Shown here piece by piece: positions 16,631 to 23,251 of a stretch of DNA of 64,000 nucleotides (position 1 is its first letter; each line of letters opens with the position of its first letter). The stretch lies in contig JADMJJ010000036.1 in assembly GCA_018780645.1 (NCBI GenBank), positions 180,521 through 244,520 on the forward strand. The letters run 5' to 3'. The stretch comes from Burkholderiaceae bacterium (GTDB lineage: Bacteria > Pseudomonadota > Gammaproteobacteria > Burkholderiales > Burkholderiaceae_C). The translations under genes were made by a program, and so were the position numbers. The notes below the pieces were generated by a model that worked only from the letters and a program-made list of their open reading frames with translations, made no database searches and was not told the DNA's origin.

Positions 16631-17827
16631 ATGTTCCAGCACGTTGACGCCTACGCAGGCGACCCGATTCTTTCGCTCAACGAGGCCTTCCAGAAGGACC
16701 CGCGCGCCAACAAGATCAATCTGTCGATCGGCATCTACTTCGATGACGAGGGCCGCATCCCGATGCTGGACTCGGTGCGCAAGGCCGAGCTGGCCGTGGT
16801 CGCCGATGCCGGCGCCCGCCCCTATCTGCCGATGGAGGGCGCGGCCAATTTTCGTACCGCAGTGCAGCATCTGCTGTTCGGGCCTGAGCACCCGGCGCTG
16901 AAAGCCGGCCGCATCGTGACCATCCAGGCGGTGGGTTCCAGCGGCGGCCTGAAGGTCGGCGCCGACTTCATCAAGCGCTATTTCCCCGACAGCGCCGTTT
17001 ATGTCAGCGAGCCGACCTGGGACAACCACCGCGCCGTGTTCGAAGGCTCGGGCATCGAAGTCAAGAACTACCCCTATTACGACCCCGCCACCGGTGGCCT
17101 GCGCTTCGACGCCATGCTGGCCGCGCTGCGCGAGATCCCGAAGAAGAGCGTCGTGCTGCTGCACGCCTGCTGCCACAACCCGACCGGTGTCGACCTGACC
17201 CCGGCGCAATGGCAGCAGCTGGTGCCGGTGCTGCGCGAACGCGAGCTGCTGCCCTTCCTGGACCTGGCCTACCAGGGCTATGGCGAGGGCATCGAAGAAG
17301 ACGCCTATGCCGTGCGCCTGCTGGCCGACGAGGGCCTGAGCTTTTTCATCGCCAACTCGTTCTCCAAGAGCATGAGCCTGTACGGCGAGCGCTGCGGCGC
17401 CCTGAGCGTGGTCTGCCCCGATGCGGCCCAGGGCGCGCTGGTGATGGGCCAGCTGAAGGCGGCCATCCGCCGCAACTACTCGAACCCGCCGATGCACGGT
17501 GGCCAACTGGTCGCCCGAGTGCTCAGCACGCCCGAGTTGCGCGCCGCCTGGGAGGCCGAGGTCAAGGGCATGCGCGAACGCATCAAGGCGATGCGCAAGA
17601 GCCTGCACAGCGTCCTGAGCGCCAAGCTGCCCGGCCGCGACTTCGGCTACTTCCTGAGCCAGCACGGCATGTTCAGCTATACCGGCCTGACCCCCGACCA
17701 GGTCGAACGCCTGAAGGCCGAGTTCGGCGTCTACGTGCTGCGCTCGGGCCGCATGTGCGTGGCCGGCCTGAACACGCGCAATGTCGAGGCCGTGGCGGTG
17801 GCGATGGCGGCGGTGCTGGCGGACTGA
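16631..17827 (+). CDS. tyrB: Aromatic amino acid aminotransferase
   Basis: A 398-residue fold-type I aminotransferase of the AspC/TyrB subfamily. The PLP lysine is Lys246 in ANSFSKSMSLYGER; HNPTGVD (182-188), DLAYQGYGEG and the substrate Arg region GRMCVAGLN near the C-terminus are all in place. It transfers the amino group of Tyr, Phe or Asp to 2-oxoglutarate. Length is normal for the family. It is transcribed divergently from the DeoR operon, and the operators at 16474-16529 lie between them. TyrB rather than AspC is inferred from overall pattern. Confidence 0.9.
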   Translation: MFQHVDAYAGDPILSLNEAFQKDPRANKINLSIGIYFDDEGRIPMLDSVRKAELAVVADAGARPYLPMEGAANFRTAVQHLLFGPEHPALKAGRIVTIQAVGSSGGLKVGADFIKRYFPDSAVYVSEPTWDNHRAVFEGSGIEVKNYPYYDPATGGLRFDAMLAALREIPKKSVVLLHACCHNPTGVDLTPAQWQQLVPVLRERELLPFLDLAYQGYGEGIEEDAYAVRLLADEGLSFFIANSFSKSMSLYGERCGALSVVCPDAAQGALVMGQLKAAIRRNYSNPPMHGGQLVARVLSTPELRAAWEAEVKGMRERIKAMRKSLHSVLSAKLPGRDFGYFLSQHGMFSYTGLTPDQVERLKAEFGVYVLRSGRMCVAGLNTRNVEAVAVAMAAVLAD

Positions 17828-17835
17828 GAGGGCGA

Positions 17836-17962
17836 GATTTTCTACTGCGCGGCCGCCATGCGTCGTTGGCCGGATGCTCGGGATCCTCACGTACAGGAAG
17901 TACGTTCCGGTCCCTGCGCTCCGTCCGCCTAGCCTGACAGCCGCTCGCTACGAAAACTCTCA
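17836..17962. repeat. Candidate intergenic repeat element with inverted ends
   Basis: Between tyrB and the lrp-like gene lies a block bounded by GAGATTTTCTAC on the left and CTACGAAAACTCTC on the right, an imperfect inversion, with a central CGTACaggaaGTACG hairpin and the flank GGTCCCTGCGCTCCGTCC. The layout looks like a dispersed structured repeat. It could also act as a terminator between the convergent genes. Only one copy is in the window. Confidence 0.4.
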
Positions 17963-17982
17963 CCCTCTGAGCCGCTGGTCGC

Positions 17983-18465
17983 TTACTTCCGGACTTGAGG
18001 AAGCCTACGGCCGCTCGGCGGCTGCAGAGCCCGTGCCGGTATCGGCGTGGACATCACGATAGACGTGCGCGTCTCGCCGAACCTGTTCATGCCCTCCAAC
18101 AGTGCCTCCAGCGCCTTCATGTCGGGCGCCACCACCGTCATCAGATAGGAGTCGGCGCCGGTGACGTGATGGCATTCCAGCACCTCGGGCTGCCTGCGCA
18201 GATGCTCCAGCAGCGGGCGCTTGCCCGGCTGCAGGGCGGTGATGCCGATGATGGCGCGCACGCCGTAGCCCACTGCCGCAGCATCTAGCTGGGCATGGAT
18301 GCCGCTGATCACGCCGGCCTCCTGCAGGCGCTTGAGTCGCTCGGCGGTGGCCGGCAGCGACAGGCCGGCCTCCAGCGCCAGCTGCTTCAGCGGGGCGCGG
18401 CCGTCGAGCTGCAGCGCTTGAAGGATGCGCCAGGCCTTGTCGTCGAGTTGCAGGCTGTTCGTCAT
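17983..18465 (-). CDS. Lrp/AsnC-family regulator
   Basis: A 160-residue regulator: N-terminal helix-turn-helix (LQLDGRAPLKQLALEAGLSL, about 18-37, with PATAERLKRL) and a C-terminal RAM domain (VLECHHVTGADSYLMTVVAP, about 95-114) that binds amino acids and mediates oligomerisation. It is divergent from the LysE-type exporter gene at 18560 with a 94-bp gap, the classic LysG/Lrp-LysE arrangement, so it probably activates that exporter in response to an amino acid. Confidence 0.9.
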   Translation of the reverse strand: MTNSLQLDDKAWRILQALQLDGRAPLKQLALEAGLSLPATAERLKRLQEAGVISGIHAQLDAAAVGYGVRAIIGITALQPGKRPLLEHLRRQPEVLECHHVTGADSYLMTVVAPDMKALEALLEGMNRFGETRTSIVMSTPIPARALQPPSGRRLPQVRK

Positions 18466-18559
18466 GGACTCGGTTCACCAGAAATTCAGCAAGTCGGTGC
18501 CCATCATCGCCTGAAAATCGCCATTCACCCGTTGGGGCTCGCTGGCTACAGTGAGGGCC

Positions 18560-19183
18560 ATGGACACCTTCTACGTTTTCGCGAAGTCGCTGCTGATCGG
18601 CCTGTCGATCGCCGCGCCGGTCGGGCCCATCGGCCTGCTGACCATCCAGCGCAGCCTGCAGCTGGGCCCGCGCGCCGGTCTGGCCACGGGCCTGGGCGCT
18701 GCGGCGGCCGATGCGGCCTATGGCGCGGTCGGTGCGTTCGGCGTGGCCTGGCTGATCAGCGCGTTGTCGGCGGCGCGTCTGCCGCTGGCGCTGTTCGGTG
18801 GCGCCTTCCTGTTGTGGATGGCCTGGCAGTTGCTGCGCGCGCCGGTGGCGCAGACCGTGGCCAAGCCGGTCGGTGCGCCGGCCCCCCTGTGGCGGCACTT
18901 CGCCAGCACCTTTGTGCTGACCCTGTCGAACCCGGCGACGATCTTCTCCTTCATCGCCATCTTCGGCGCGATGGCCGGGGCCGGCCAGGTGGCGGCGCCC
19001 TGGACCATGGTCTCGGGTGTGTTCATCGGCTCGGCGCTGTGGTGGCTGGCGCTGAGCAGCGGGGTGGGGCGCTTGCGCGGCCGCTTCGATGCGCGCTGGC
19101 AGCGCCACGTCAACCTGTTCAGCGCCGCGGTGCTGGCCGGCTTTGCGTTGTGGCAATTGCTGCAGATTCAAGAATTTTTCTGA
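18560..19183 (+). CDS. LysE/RhtB-family amino acid exporter
   Basis: A 207-residue inner-membrane protein with about six hydrophobic segments. The family signature is visible near the N-terminus as PVGPIGLLTIQRSLQLGPRA, followed by the LATGLGAAAADAAYGAVGAFG helix pair. FVLTLSNPATIFSFIAIFGA is the conserved central motif. ATG 18560 lies 3 nt after GAGGG. A GTG three codons upstream is possible. The exporter is probably controlled by the divergent Lrp-type gene. Confidence 0.9.
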   Translation: MDTFYVFAKSLLIGLSIAAPVGPIGLLTIQRSLQLGPRAGLATGLGAAAADAAYGAVGAFGVAWLISALSAARLPLALFGGAFLLWMAWQLLRAPVAQTVAKPVGAPAPLWRHFASTFVLTLSNPATIFSFIAIFGAMAGAGQVAAPWTMVSGVFIGSALWWLALSSGVGRLRGRFDARWQRHVNLFSAAVLAGFALWQLLQIQEFF

Positions 19184-19242
19184 AGGGCGTAAGGAAGCGG
19201 GCAGGAGACACGACTCACGTTGGCAAGCAAGCGCAATCCGGG

Positions 19243-19269
19243 TGCATCCAGCGAACAGGAGCTCGCGTA
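19243..19269 (+). promoter_or_regulatory. ECF-type promoter signature upstream of bufA2
   Basis: TGCATCC (19243-19249), a 16-nt spacer beginning with A, then CGTA (19266-19269). The same elements at the same spacing occur before the bufB gene and the DUF4331 operon. Transcription from here would give a leader of about 125 nt carrying the palindrome at 19339-19356. No sigma factor gene is in the window. Confidence 0.6.
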
Positions 19270-19338
19270 GATGCATCAGGCCACTGCAGGTTTGCAAGAG
19301 TGCCTACCACCGTTCTGTTCAGTCAGTTGGTGCCCGAG

Positions 19339-19356
19339 CTTGCGGTGTACCGCAAG
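19339..19356. promoter_or_regulatory. Palindrome in the bufA2 leader
   Basis: CTTGCGGT (19339-19346), GT, ACCGCAAG (19349-19356): a perfect 8-bp dyad with a 2-nt centre, 44 bp before the bufA2 ATG. It could be a regulator site or, in RNA, a small hairpin with an unusually tight loop. A regulator-bound dyad is therefore the likelier reading. Confidence 0.4.
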
Positions 19357-19400
19357 GTCCGGCACACAAGTCCCTAACCTACCTTTTCAGGAGAACCACC

Positions 19401-19661
19401 ATGTCGAACTTCAAATCCGGCCTCGCCGTTGCCGCCGCCGCCGCTGCCCTGCTGTCCATGGGCACCTTGAGCACCGCCGTGCAGGCCGCCGAGGATGGCG
19501 GCGTCAAGTGCGCCGGCACCAATAGCTGCAAGGGCACCTCCGAGTGCAAGACCGCCAAGAGCGAATGCAAGGGCCACAACAGCTGCAAGGGCCAGGGCTG
19601 GGTCAAGGCCAAGTCCAAGGACGAGTGCACCAAGGCCGGCGGCAAGGTCGTGATGTCCTGA
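19401..19661 (+). CDS. bufA2: Bufferin-type metallophore precursor (BufA2-like)
   Basis: An 86-residue exported precursor. A signal peptide (residues 1 to about 29, ending STAVQA) is followed by a small core with six cysteines: KCAGTNSC, SECKT, SECKG, NSCKGQGW, DECTKAGG. This matches the BufA2 group of bufferins, whose cysteines are converted to copper-binding thiooxazoles by BufB with BufC. AGGAG sits 7 nt before ATG 19401. The modifying enzymes are not adjacent but lie at 54560-56157. An ECF-like promoter signature shared with them lies upstream. A terminator-like hairpin follows, so it is a single-gene unit. Confidence 0.8.
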   Translation: MSNFKSGLAVAAAAAALLSMGTLSTAVQAAEDGGVKCAGTNSCKGTSECKTAKSECKGHNSCKGQGWVKAKSKDECTKAGGKVVMS

Positions 19662-19673
19662 CCGGCGCGAGTC

Positions 19674-19720
19674 GCCTCCCGGCCCTGACGCATGCGCCAG
19701 GGTTATGGGAGGCCCCCGGC
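19674..19720 (+). terminator. Terminator-like hairpin after bufA2
   Basis: Outer arms GCCTCCC (19674-19680) and GGGAGGC (19707-19713) enclose inner arms CCCTG (19683-19687) and CAGGG (19698-19702), followed by a short CCTTTCATT tract. The hairpin is strong but the T-run is weak. It lies 12 bp past the bufA2 stop. Confidence 0.55.
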
Positions 19721-19786
19721 CTTTCATTGGCTCAACGGCAGCGTTCTACTTACCCTGAGCGCCAGTCATAGGCTCCGTGGGTCGGG

Positions 19787-21046
19787 ATGAAGCACATCGT
19801 AGTGATAGGCGGCGGCGTCGTCGGTCTGACGACCGCCTGGTCGCTGCTGGAAGCCGGCCACCAGGTGACGCTGGTCGAGCGTGAGGGCGAGGTGGCCAGC
19901 GGTGCCAGCCATGCCAATGGGGGCCAGCTCAGCTACCGCTATGTCTCGCCACTGGCCGACGAGGGTGTGCCGTTCAAGGCCCTGAAGTGGTTGTTTGATC
20001 CCGACGGCCCGCTGCGCTTCCGTCCCGAGGCGAGCTGGCAGCAGTGGTCCTGGCTGCTGTCGTTTCTGCGCGCCTGCCGCGGCCCGGTGAATCGCCGCAC
20101 GACGGCCCGGTTGCTGGCCCTGGGCGCCTACAGCCAGTCGGTGTTCGCCGAGCTGGTGAGCAACACCCGCCTGCAGGCCTTCGAGTTGCGCACCCCGGGC
20201 AAGCTGGTCGTCTACCGCCGGCCCGAGGAGTTCGCCAGGGCCGCCGAGCGCCTGCGTCTGCAGGGCAGCGGCGCCGAGCAGGCTCTGTCGCTGAGCGAGT
20301 GCATGCGGCTGGAGCCGGCGCTGGAGCCCGCCCTGACCCATGGCGGAGCGGTGCTGGCCGGTGGCATCTTCACCCCCGCCGAGGCGGTGGCCGACTGCAA
20401 CAAATTCTGTCAGCAGCTGGCAGCGCGCCTGCGCGAGCATGGCCTGTTCCGCGGCTTTGTGCAGGCCACCGCGCGGAGCTTCGAGCGGCGCCAGGGCCGG
20501 GCGGTGGCGCTGCACACCGATGGCGAAAGCCTGAGCGCCGACGACTTCGTCATTGCCGCCGGCCTGCAGAGCCGGGCGCTGGCGGCCACGGTGGGTCTGT
20601 CGCTGCCCATCTACCCGCTCAAGGGCTACAGCCTGACCGCACCGATAGGCCCGCAGCACCGTCCGCCGGTGGTCAGCGTGACCGACTTCGAGAAGAAGAT
20701 TCTCTATGCCGGCATCGGCGACCGGCTGCGCGTGGCGGCCATGGTCGATCTGGTCGGCGACGACACGCGCATCGATCCCGGCCGCATCGCCTCGCTGCAG
20801 CGCTCGGTGCGCGCCACCTTTCCGCTCGCCGCCGACTACGACCAGGCCAGCGCCTGGGCCGGCCTGCGCCCGGCCACGCCCAGCGGTGCGCCCATCCTCG
20901 GCGCCAGCCCGGTGCCCGGACTGTGGCTGAACGTGGGTCATGGCGCCTTGGGGTTCACATTCGCCTTCGGCTCGGCCAGCATCCTGGCCTCCCTGATCTC
21001 CGGCCGGGCCAGCCCGATTCCGCTCGACGGCCTGCAACTGCCATGA
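19787..21046 (+). CDS. dadA: D-amino acid dehydrogenase
   Basis: A 419-residue FAD enzyme. The dinucleotide-binding motif VVIGGGVVGLTTAWSLLEAGH opens the protein at residue 4 (key residues G8, G10, G13), then ASGASHANGGQLSYRYVSPLA, the DadA-type flavin contact. The C-terminal GLRPATPSGAPILGASP and NVGHGALGFTFA close the FAD fold. It oxidises D-alanine and other D-amino acids to 2-oxo acids at the membrane. Its stop overlaps the start of the next gene (ATGA), and an LD-carboxypeptidase that releases D-Ala is third in the operon. This context supports D-alanine as substrate. Confidence 0.88.
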   Translation: MKHIVVIGGGVVGLTTAWSLLEAGHQVTLVEREGEVASGASHANGGQLSYRYVSPLADEGVPFKALKWLFDPDGPLRFRPEASWQQWSWLLSFLRACRGPVNRRTTARLLALGAYSQSVFAELVSNTRLQAFELRTPGKLVVYRRPEEFARAAERLRLQGSGAEQALSLSECMRLEPALEPALTHGGAVLAGGIFTPAEAVADCNKFCQQLAARLREHGLFRGFVQATARSFERRQGRAVALHTDGESLSADDFVIAAGLQSRALAATVGLSLPIYPLKGYSLTAPIGPQHRPPVVSVTDFEKKILYAGIGDRLRVAAMVDLVGDDTRIDPGRIASLQRSVRATFPLAADYDQASAWAGLRPATPSGAPILGASPVPGLWLNVGHGALGFTFAFGSASILASLISGRASPIPLDGLQLP

Positions 21047-22272
21047 ATGCTGGCGACCTGGCCGAGGCGCTGCGCGCTGCGGTGCGCGAGCAGCGCTTCG
21101 ACGAGACGGCCGACGGGATGCTCGGCGGCGCGGCCCTCACGCACCCGCCCAGCATCGACCTGGCCGTGGCCGCCTTCATGCCCGGCCGTGCGCCGGTGTG
21201 GGCCAATGTGCTGTTCTCGCGCGAGCATCCGCAGGGCCTGGTCGCCGACATCCCGGCCGACGCCGGCCCGGTACGCAATGTGCACTTCCTGGCCGATCAG
21301 ACCGACGCCCAGCTGAACTCGATCGCCTGGCGGCCGCACAGCGACTGGTCGCGCCTGAGCTGGCGCAGCCTCAGCGGCGCGGGTGCGCCGCAGCGCTTCG
21401 TCGCGCCCTATCCGGCCTCGCTGCTGAAGCTGATGGTGGCCGTTGGCGTGGCGCGGCTGGTCGATGCCGGCGCCGTGGTCTGGGACGAGGCACTGAGCTA
21501 CCAGGGCGAGGTGCGCGAGGTCCGCGACTGGGGCCTGGACATGATCGCGCAGAGCAGCAACCAGGCCACCTCGGCCCTGGTGAGCCTGCTCCATGCCTGG
21601 GGTGCGATACGCCGTGGCGCCGGGGCCGAGGTGCACAACGAGCTGCACCAGCTGTTCGAGGCCCAGGGTCTGCCCACGCTGCGCCTGGCCAATACCCGCG
21701 CCGACGGTGGCTGGGGCAATAGCGCCGGCTCGGGCGTGGGCCAGATCCAGATGACGGCCTGGGACACGCTGCGCCTGCTCTGGCTGCTGGACGAGCAGGC
21801 ACCGCCCGCGCCCTGGCTGCCGCCCGGCGCGCCAGCGCTGCTCAGCGCCGCCAGCCGGGCACGGCTGCGCGGCTGGCTGGACGCCCAGGGCCTGCACACC
21901 CTGCTGTCCAGCGGCCTGCTGGCCGGCCTGCCGGGCTGGGTGCCGGGTCTTGATGCCCGCTTGCCGGCGTGCTGGCTGCAGGCCGACGGCACGGCCCGGG
22001 TGGCGGGCGGGACCTATCCCGGTGACCTGCGCGCGCTGGCCGCCAGGGCCACGCTGCGCTTTGCCCACAAGACCGGAACGACCGAGAACTACGCCTCCGA
22101 TGCGGGTATCGTGCAGGGCATTGCGCCGGCCAGGCGCCACTACCTGATCGCCCTGCTCAGCAACCTCGGCAGCCGCTATGCGCCGCATCCGCTGTGCGCC
22201 AGCACCTGGCGCCTGCCGGCTCTCGGGGCGGCGATCGATCGTTATCTGAGCGCCCGCATGGAATCTGCATGA
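21043..22272 (+). CDS. Class A beta-lactamase-like serine hydrolase
   Basis: A 409-residue protein with the three motifs of the penicilloyl-serine transferase fold: SxxK (Ser126-Lys129 in YPASLLKLM), an SDN-like SSN (171-173, SSNQATSALV) and KTG (HKTGTTENYASD, about residue 345). No signal peptide is evident, so it may act in the cytoplasm or have a non-standard export route. It overlaps dadA by 4 bp and the LD-carboxypeptidase gene by 4 bp. It may be a D,D-peptidase or D-amino-acid amidohydrolase supplying the same pathway (inference). The name beta-lactamase is structural only. Confidence 0.75.
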   Translation: MNAGDLAEALRAAVREQRFDETADGMLGGAALTHPPSIDLAVAAFMPGRAPVWANVLFSREHPQGLVADIPADAGPVRNVHFLADQTDAQLNSIAWRPHSDWSRLSWRSLSGAGAPQRFVAPYPASLLKLMVAVGVARLVDAGAVVWDEALSYQGEVREVRDWGLDMIAQSSNQATSALVSLLHAWGAIRRGAGAEVHNELHQLFEAQGLPTLRLANTRADGGWGNSAGSGVGQIQMTAWDTLRLLWLLDEQAPPAPWLPPGAPALLSAASRARLRGWLDAQGLHTLLSSGLLAGLPGWVPGLDARLPACWLQADGTARVAGGTYPGDLRALAARATLRFAHKTGTTENYASDAGIVQGIAPARRHYLIALLSNLGSRYAPHPLCASTWRLPALGAAIDRYLSARMESA

Positions 22273-23195
22273 GCTTTTCGCCCTATTCCGTTCTGCGCCC
22301 CGGCGCGACCCTGGGCGTGATCGCACCCGCCGGCCCTGCCGACGCGGAGCGTGTCGCGCAAGTCCCGGCGCTGCTGCAGCGCCATGGCTTTCGCGCCAAG
22401 ATCTTCCCCGGCTGCCACGCGCAGCACCCAACGCTCTCCTATCTGGCAGGCGACGATACGCAGCGTCTGCAGGATCTGCACGCCGCCTTCGCCGCCCCCG
22501 AGGTCGATGCTGTGCTGTGCCTGCGCGGCGGCTATGGCTGCCTGCGGCTGCTGGACCGCATCGACACCGGTCTGCTGCGCCGCCACGCCAAGCTGCTGAT
22601 CGGCTACAGCGACATCACCGCCCTGCACCTGCTGCTCAACGGCATGGGTCTGCCCAGCCTGCAGGCACCGATGCCGGCCTCCGACCTGTTACATGAGGAC
22701 GCCGGCCCCGACGCCGAGGCGCTGTTCGCTGCCCTGCGCTCCGGCATGGCCGCCGGTCTGTGCCTGGCGCCGTCGCTGGGCGCTGGGCTGCGCCAGGGCG
22801 GGCAGGCGGTGGGCGAGCTGACGGGCGGCAATCTGGCCGTGCTCTGCTCGCTGCTGGGCACACCGTTTGCGCCCCGGCTGCAGGGGCGCATCCTGTTCCT
22901 GGAGGACGTCAGTGAGGCGCCCTACCGGGTCGACCGCATGCTGGCCCAGCTGCGCCTGGCCGGCCAGCTCGATGCCGCCGCCGGCTTCCTGCTGGGCGGC
23001 TTCACCGAGGCCGATTCGCCGCAGGCGGTGCTGGCCGACTACCTGCTGCCGTTGGGCAAGCCGGTGCTCGGCGGCTGGCCCTCGGGCCACTGCAGGCCGC
23101 ACCAGGTCTTGCCCTTCGGCCGACGCGTGGCCCTCGATGCCGGGCAGGGCAGCGTGACGCTGTTGGAGGATTTGCTGCAATTGACGCCGGGATAG
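22269..23195 (+). CDS. ldcA: LD-carboxypeptidase (LdcA, S66 family), cytoplasmic
   Basis: A 308-residue S66 peptidase. The nucleophile is in GYSDITALHLLLNG, the glutamate region in LFLEDVSEAPYRVDRM, and the catalytic His in WPSGHCRPHQVLPFG; GATLGVIAPAGPAD opens the fold. No signal peptide is present, as expected for the cytoplasmic muropeptide enzyme that removes terminal D-Ala from tetrapeptides. Its ATG overlaps the preceding stop. In this operon the released D-Ala could be oxidised by DadA. A second, exported paralogue is at 34824-35864. Confidence 0.88.
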   Translation: MSFSPYSVLRPGATLGVIAPAGPADAERVAQVPALLQRHGFRAKIFPGCHAQHPTLSYLAGDDTQRLQDLHAAFAAPEVDAVLCLRGGYGCLRLLDRIDTGLLRRHAKLLIGYSDITALHLLLNGMGLPSLQAPMPASDLLHEDAGPDAEALFAALRSGMAAGLCLAPSLGAGLRQGGQAVGELTGGNLAVLCSLLGTPFAPRLQGRILFLEDVSEAPYRVDRMLAQLRLAGQLDAAAGFLLGGFTEADSPQAVLADYLLPLGKPVLGGWPSGHCRPHQVLPFGRRVALDAGQGSVTLLEDLLQLTPG

Positions 23196-23251
23196 GGCCA
23201 AACCGCGCCGCGGCCTGCTAATCTGCACTCATCCAAACGGTTGACCAACAG

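Noticed and set aside
17860-17900. GCATCC on the minus strand in the tyrB-lrp gap as a further ECF-type site
   Set aside because: No CGTA follows at the required spacing and no gene start lies downstream.
21043-22272. A resistance beta-lactamase
   Set aside because: It lacks a clear signal peptide, is longer than class A enzymes and sits in a D-Ala operon; only the fold motifs are shared.
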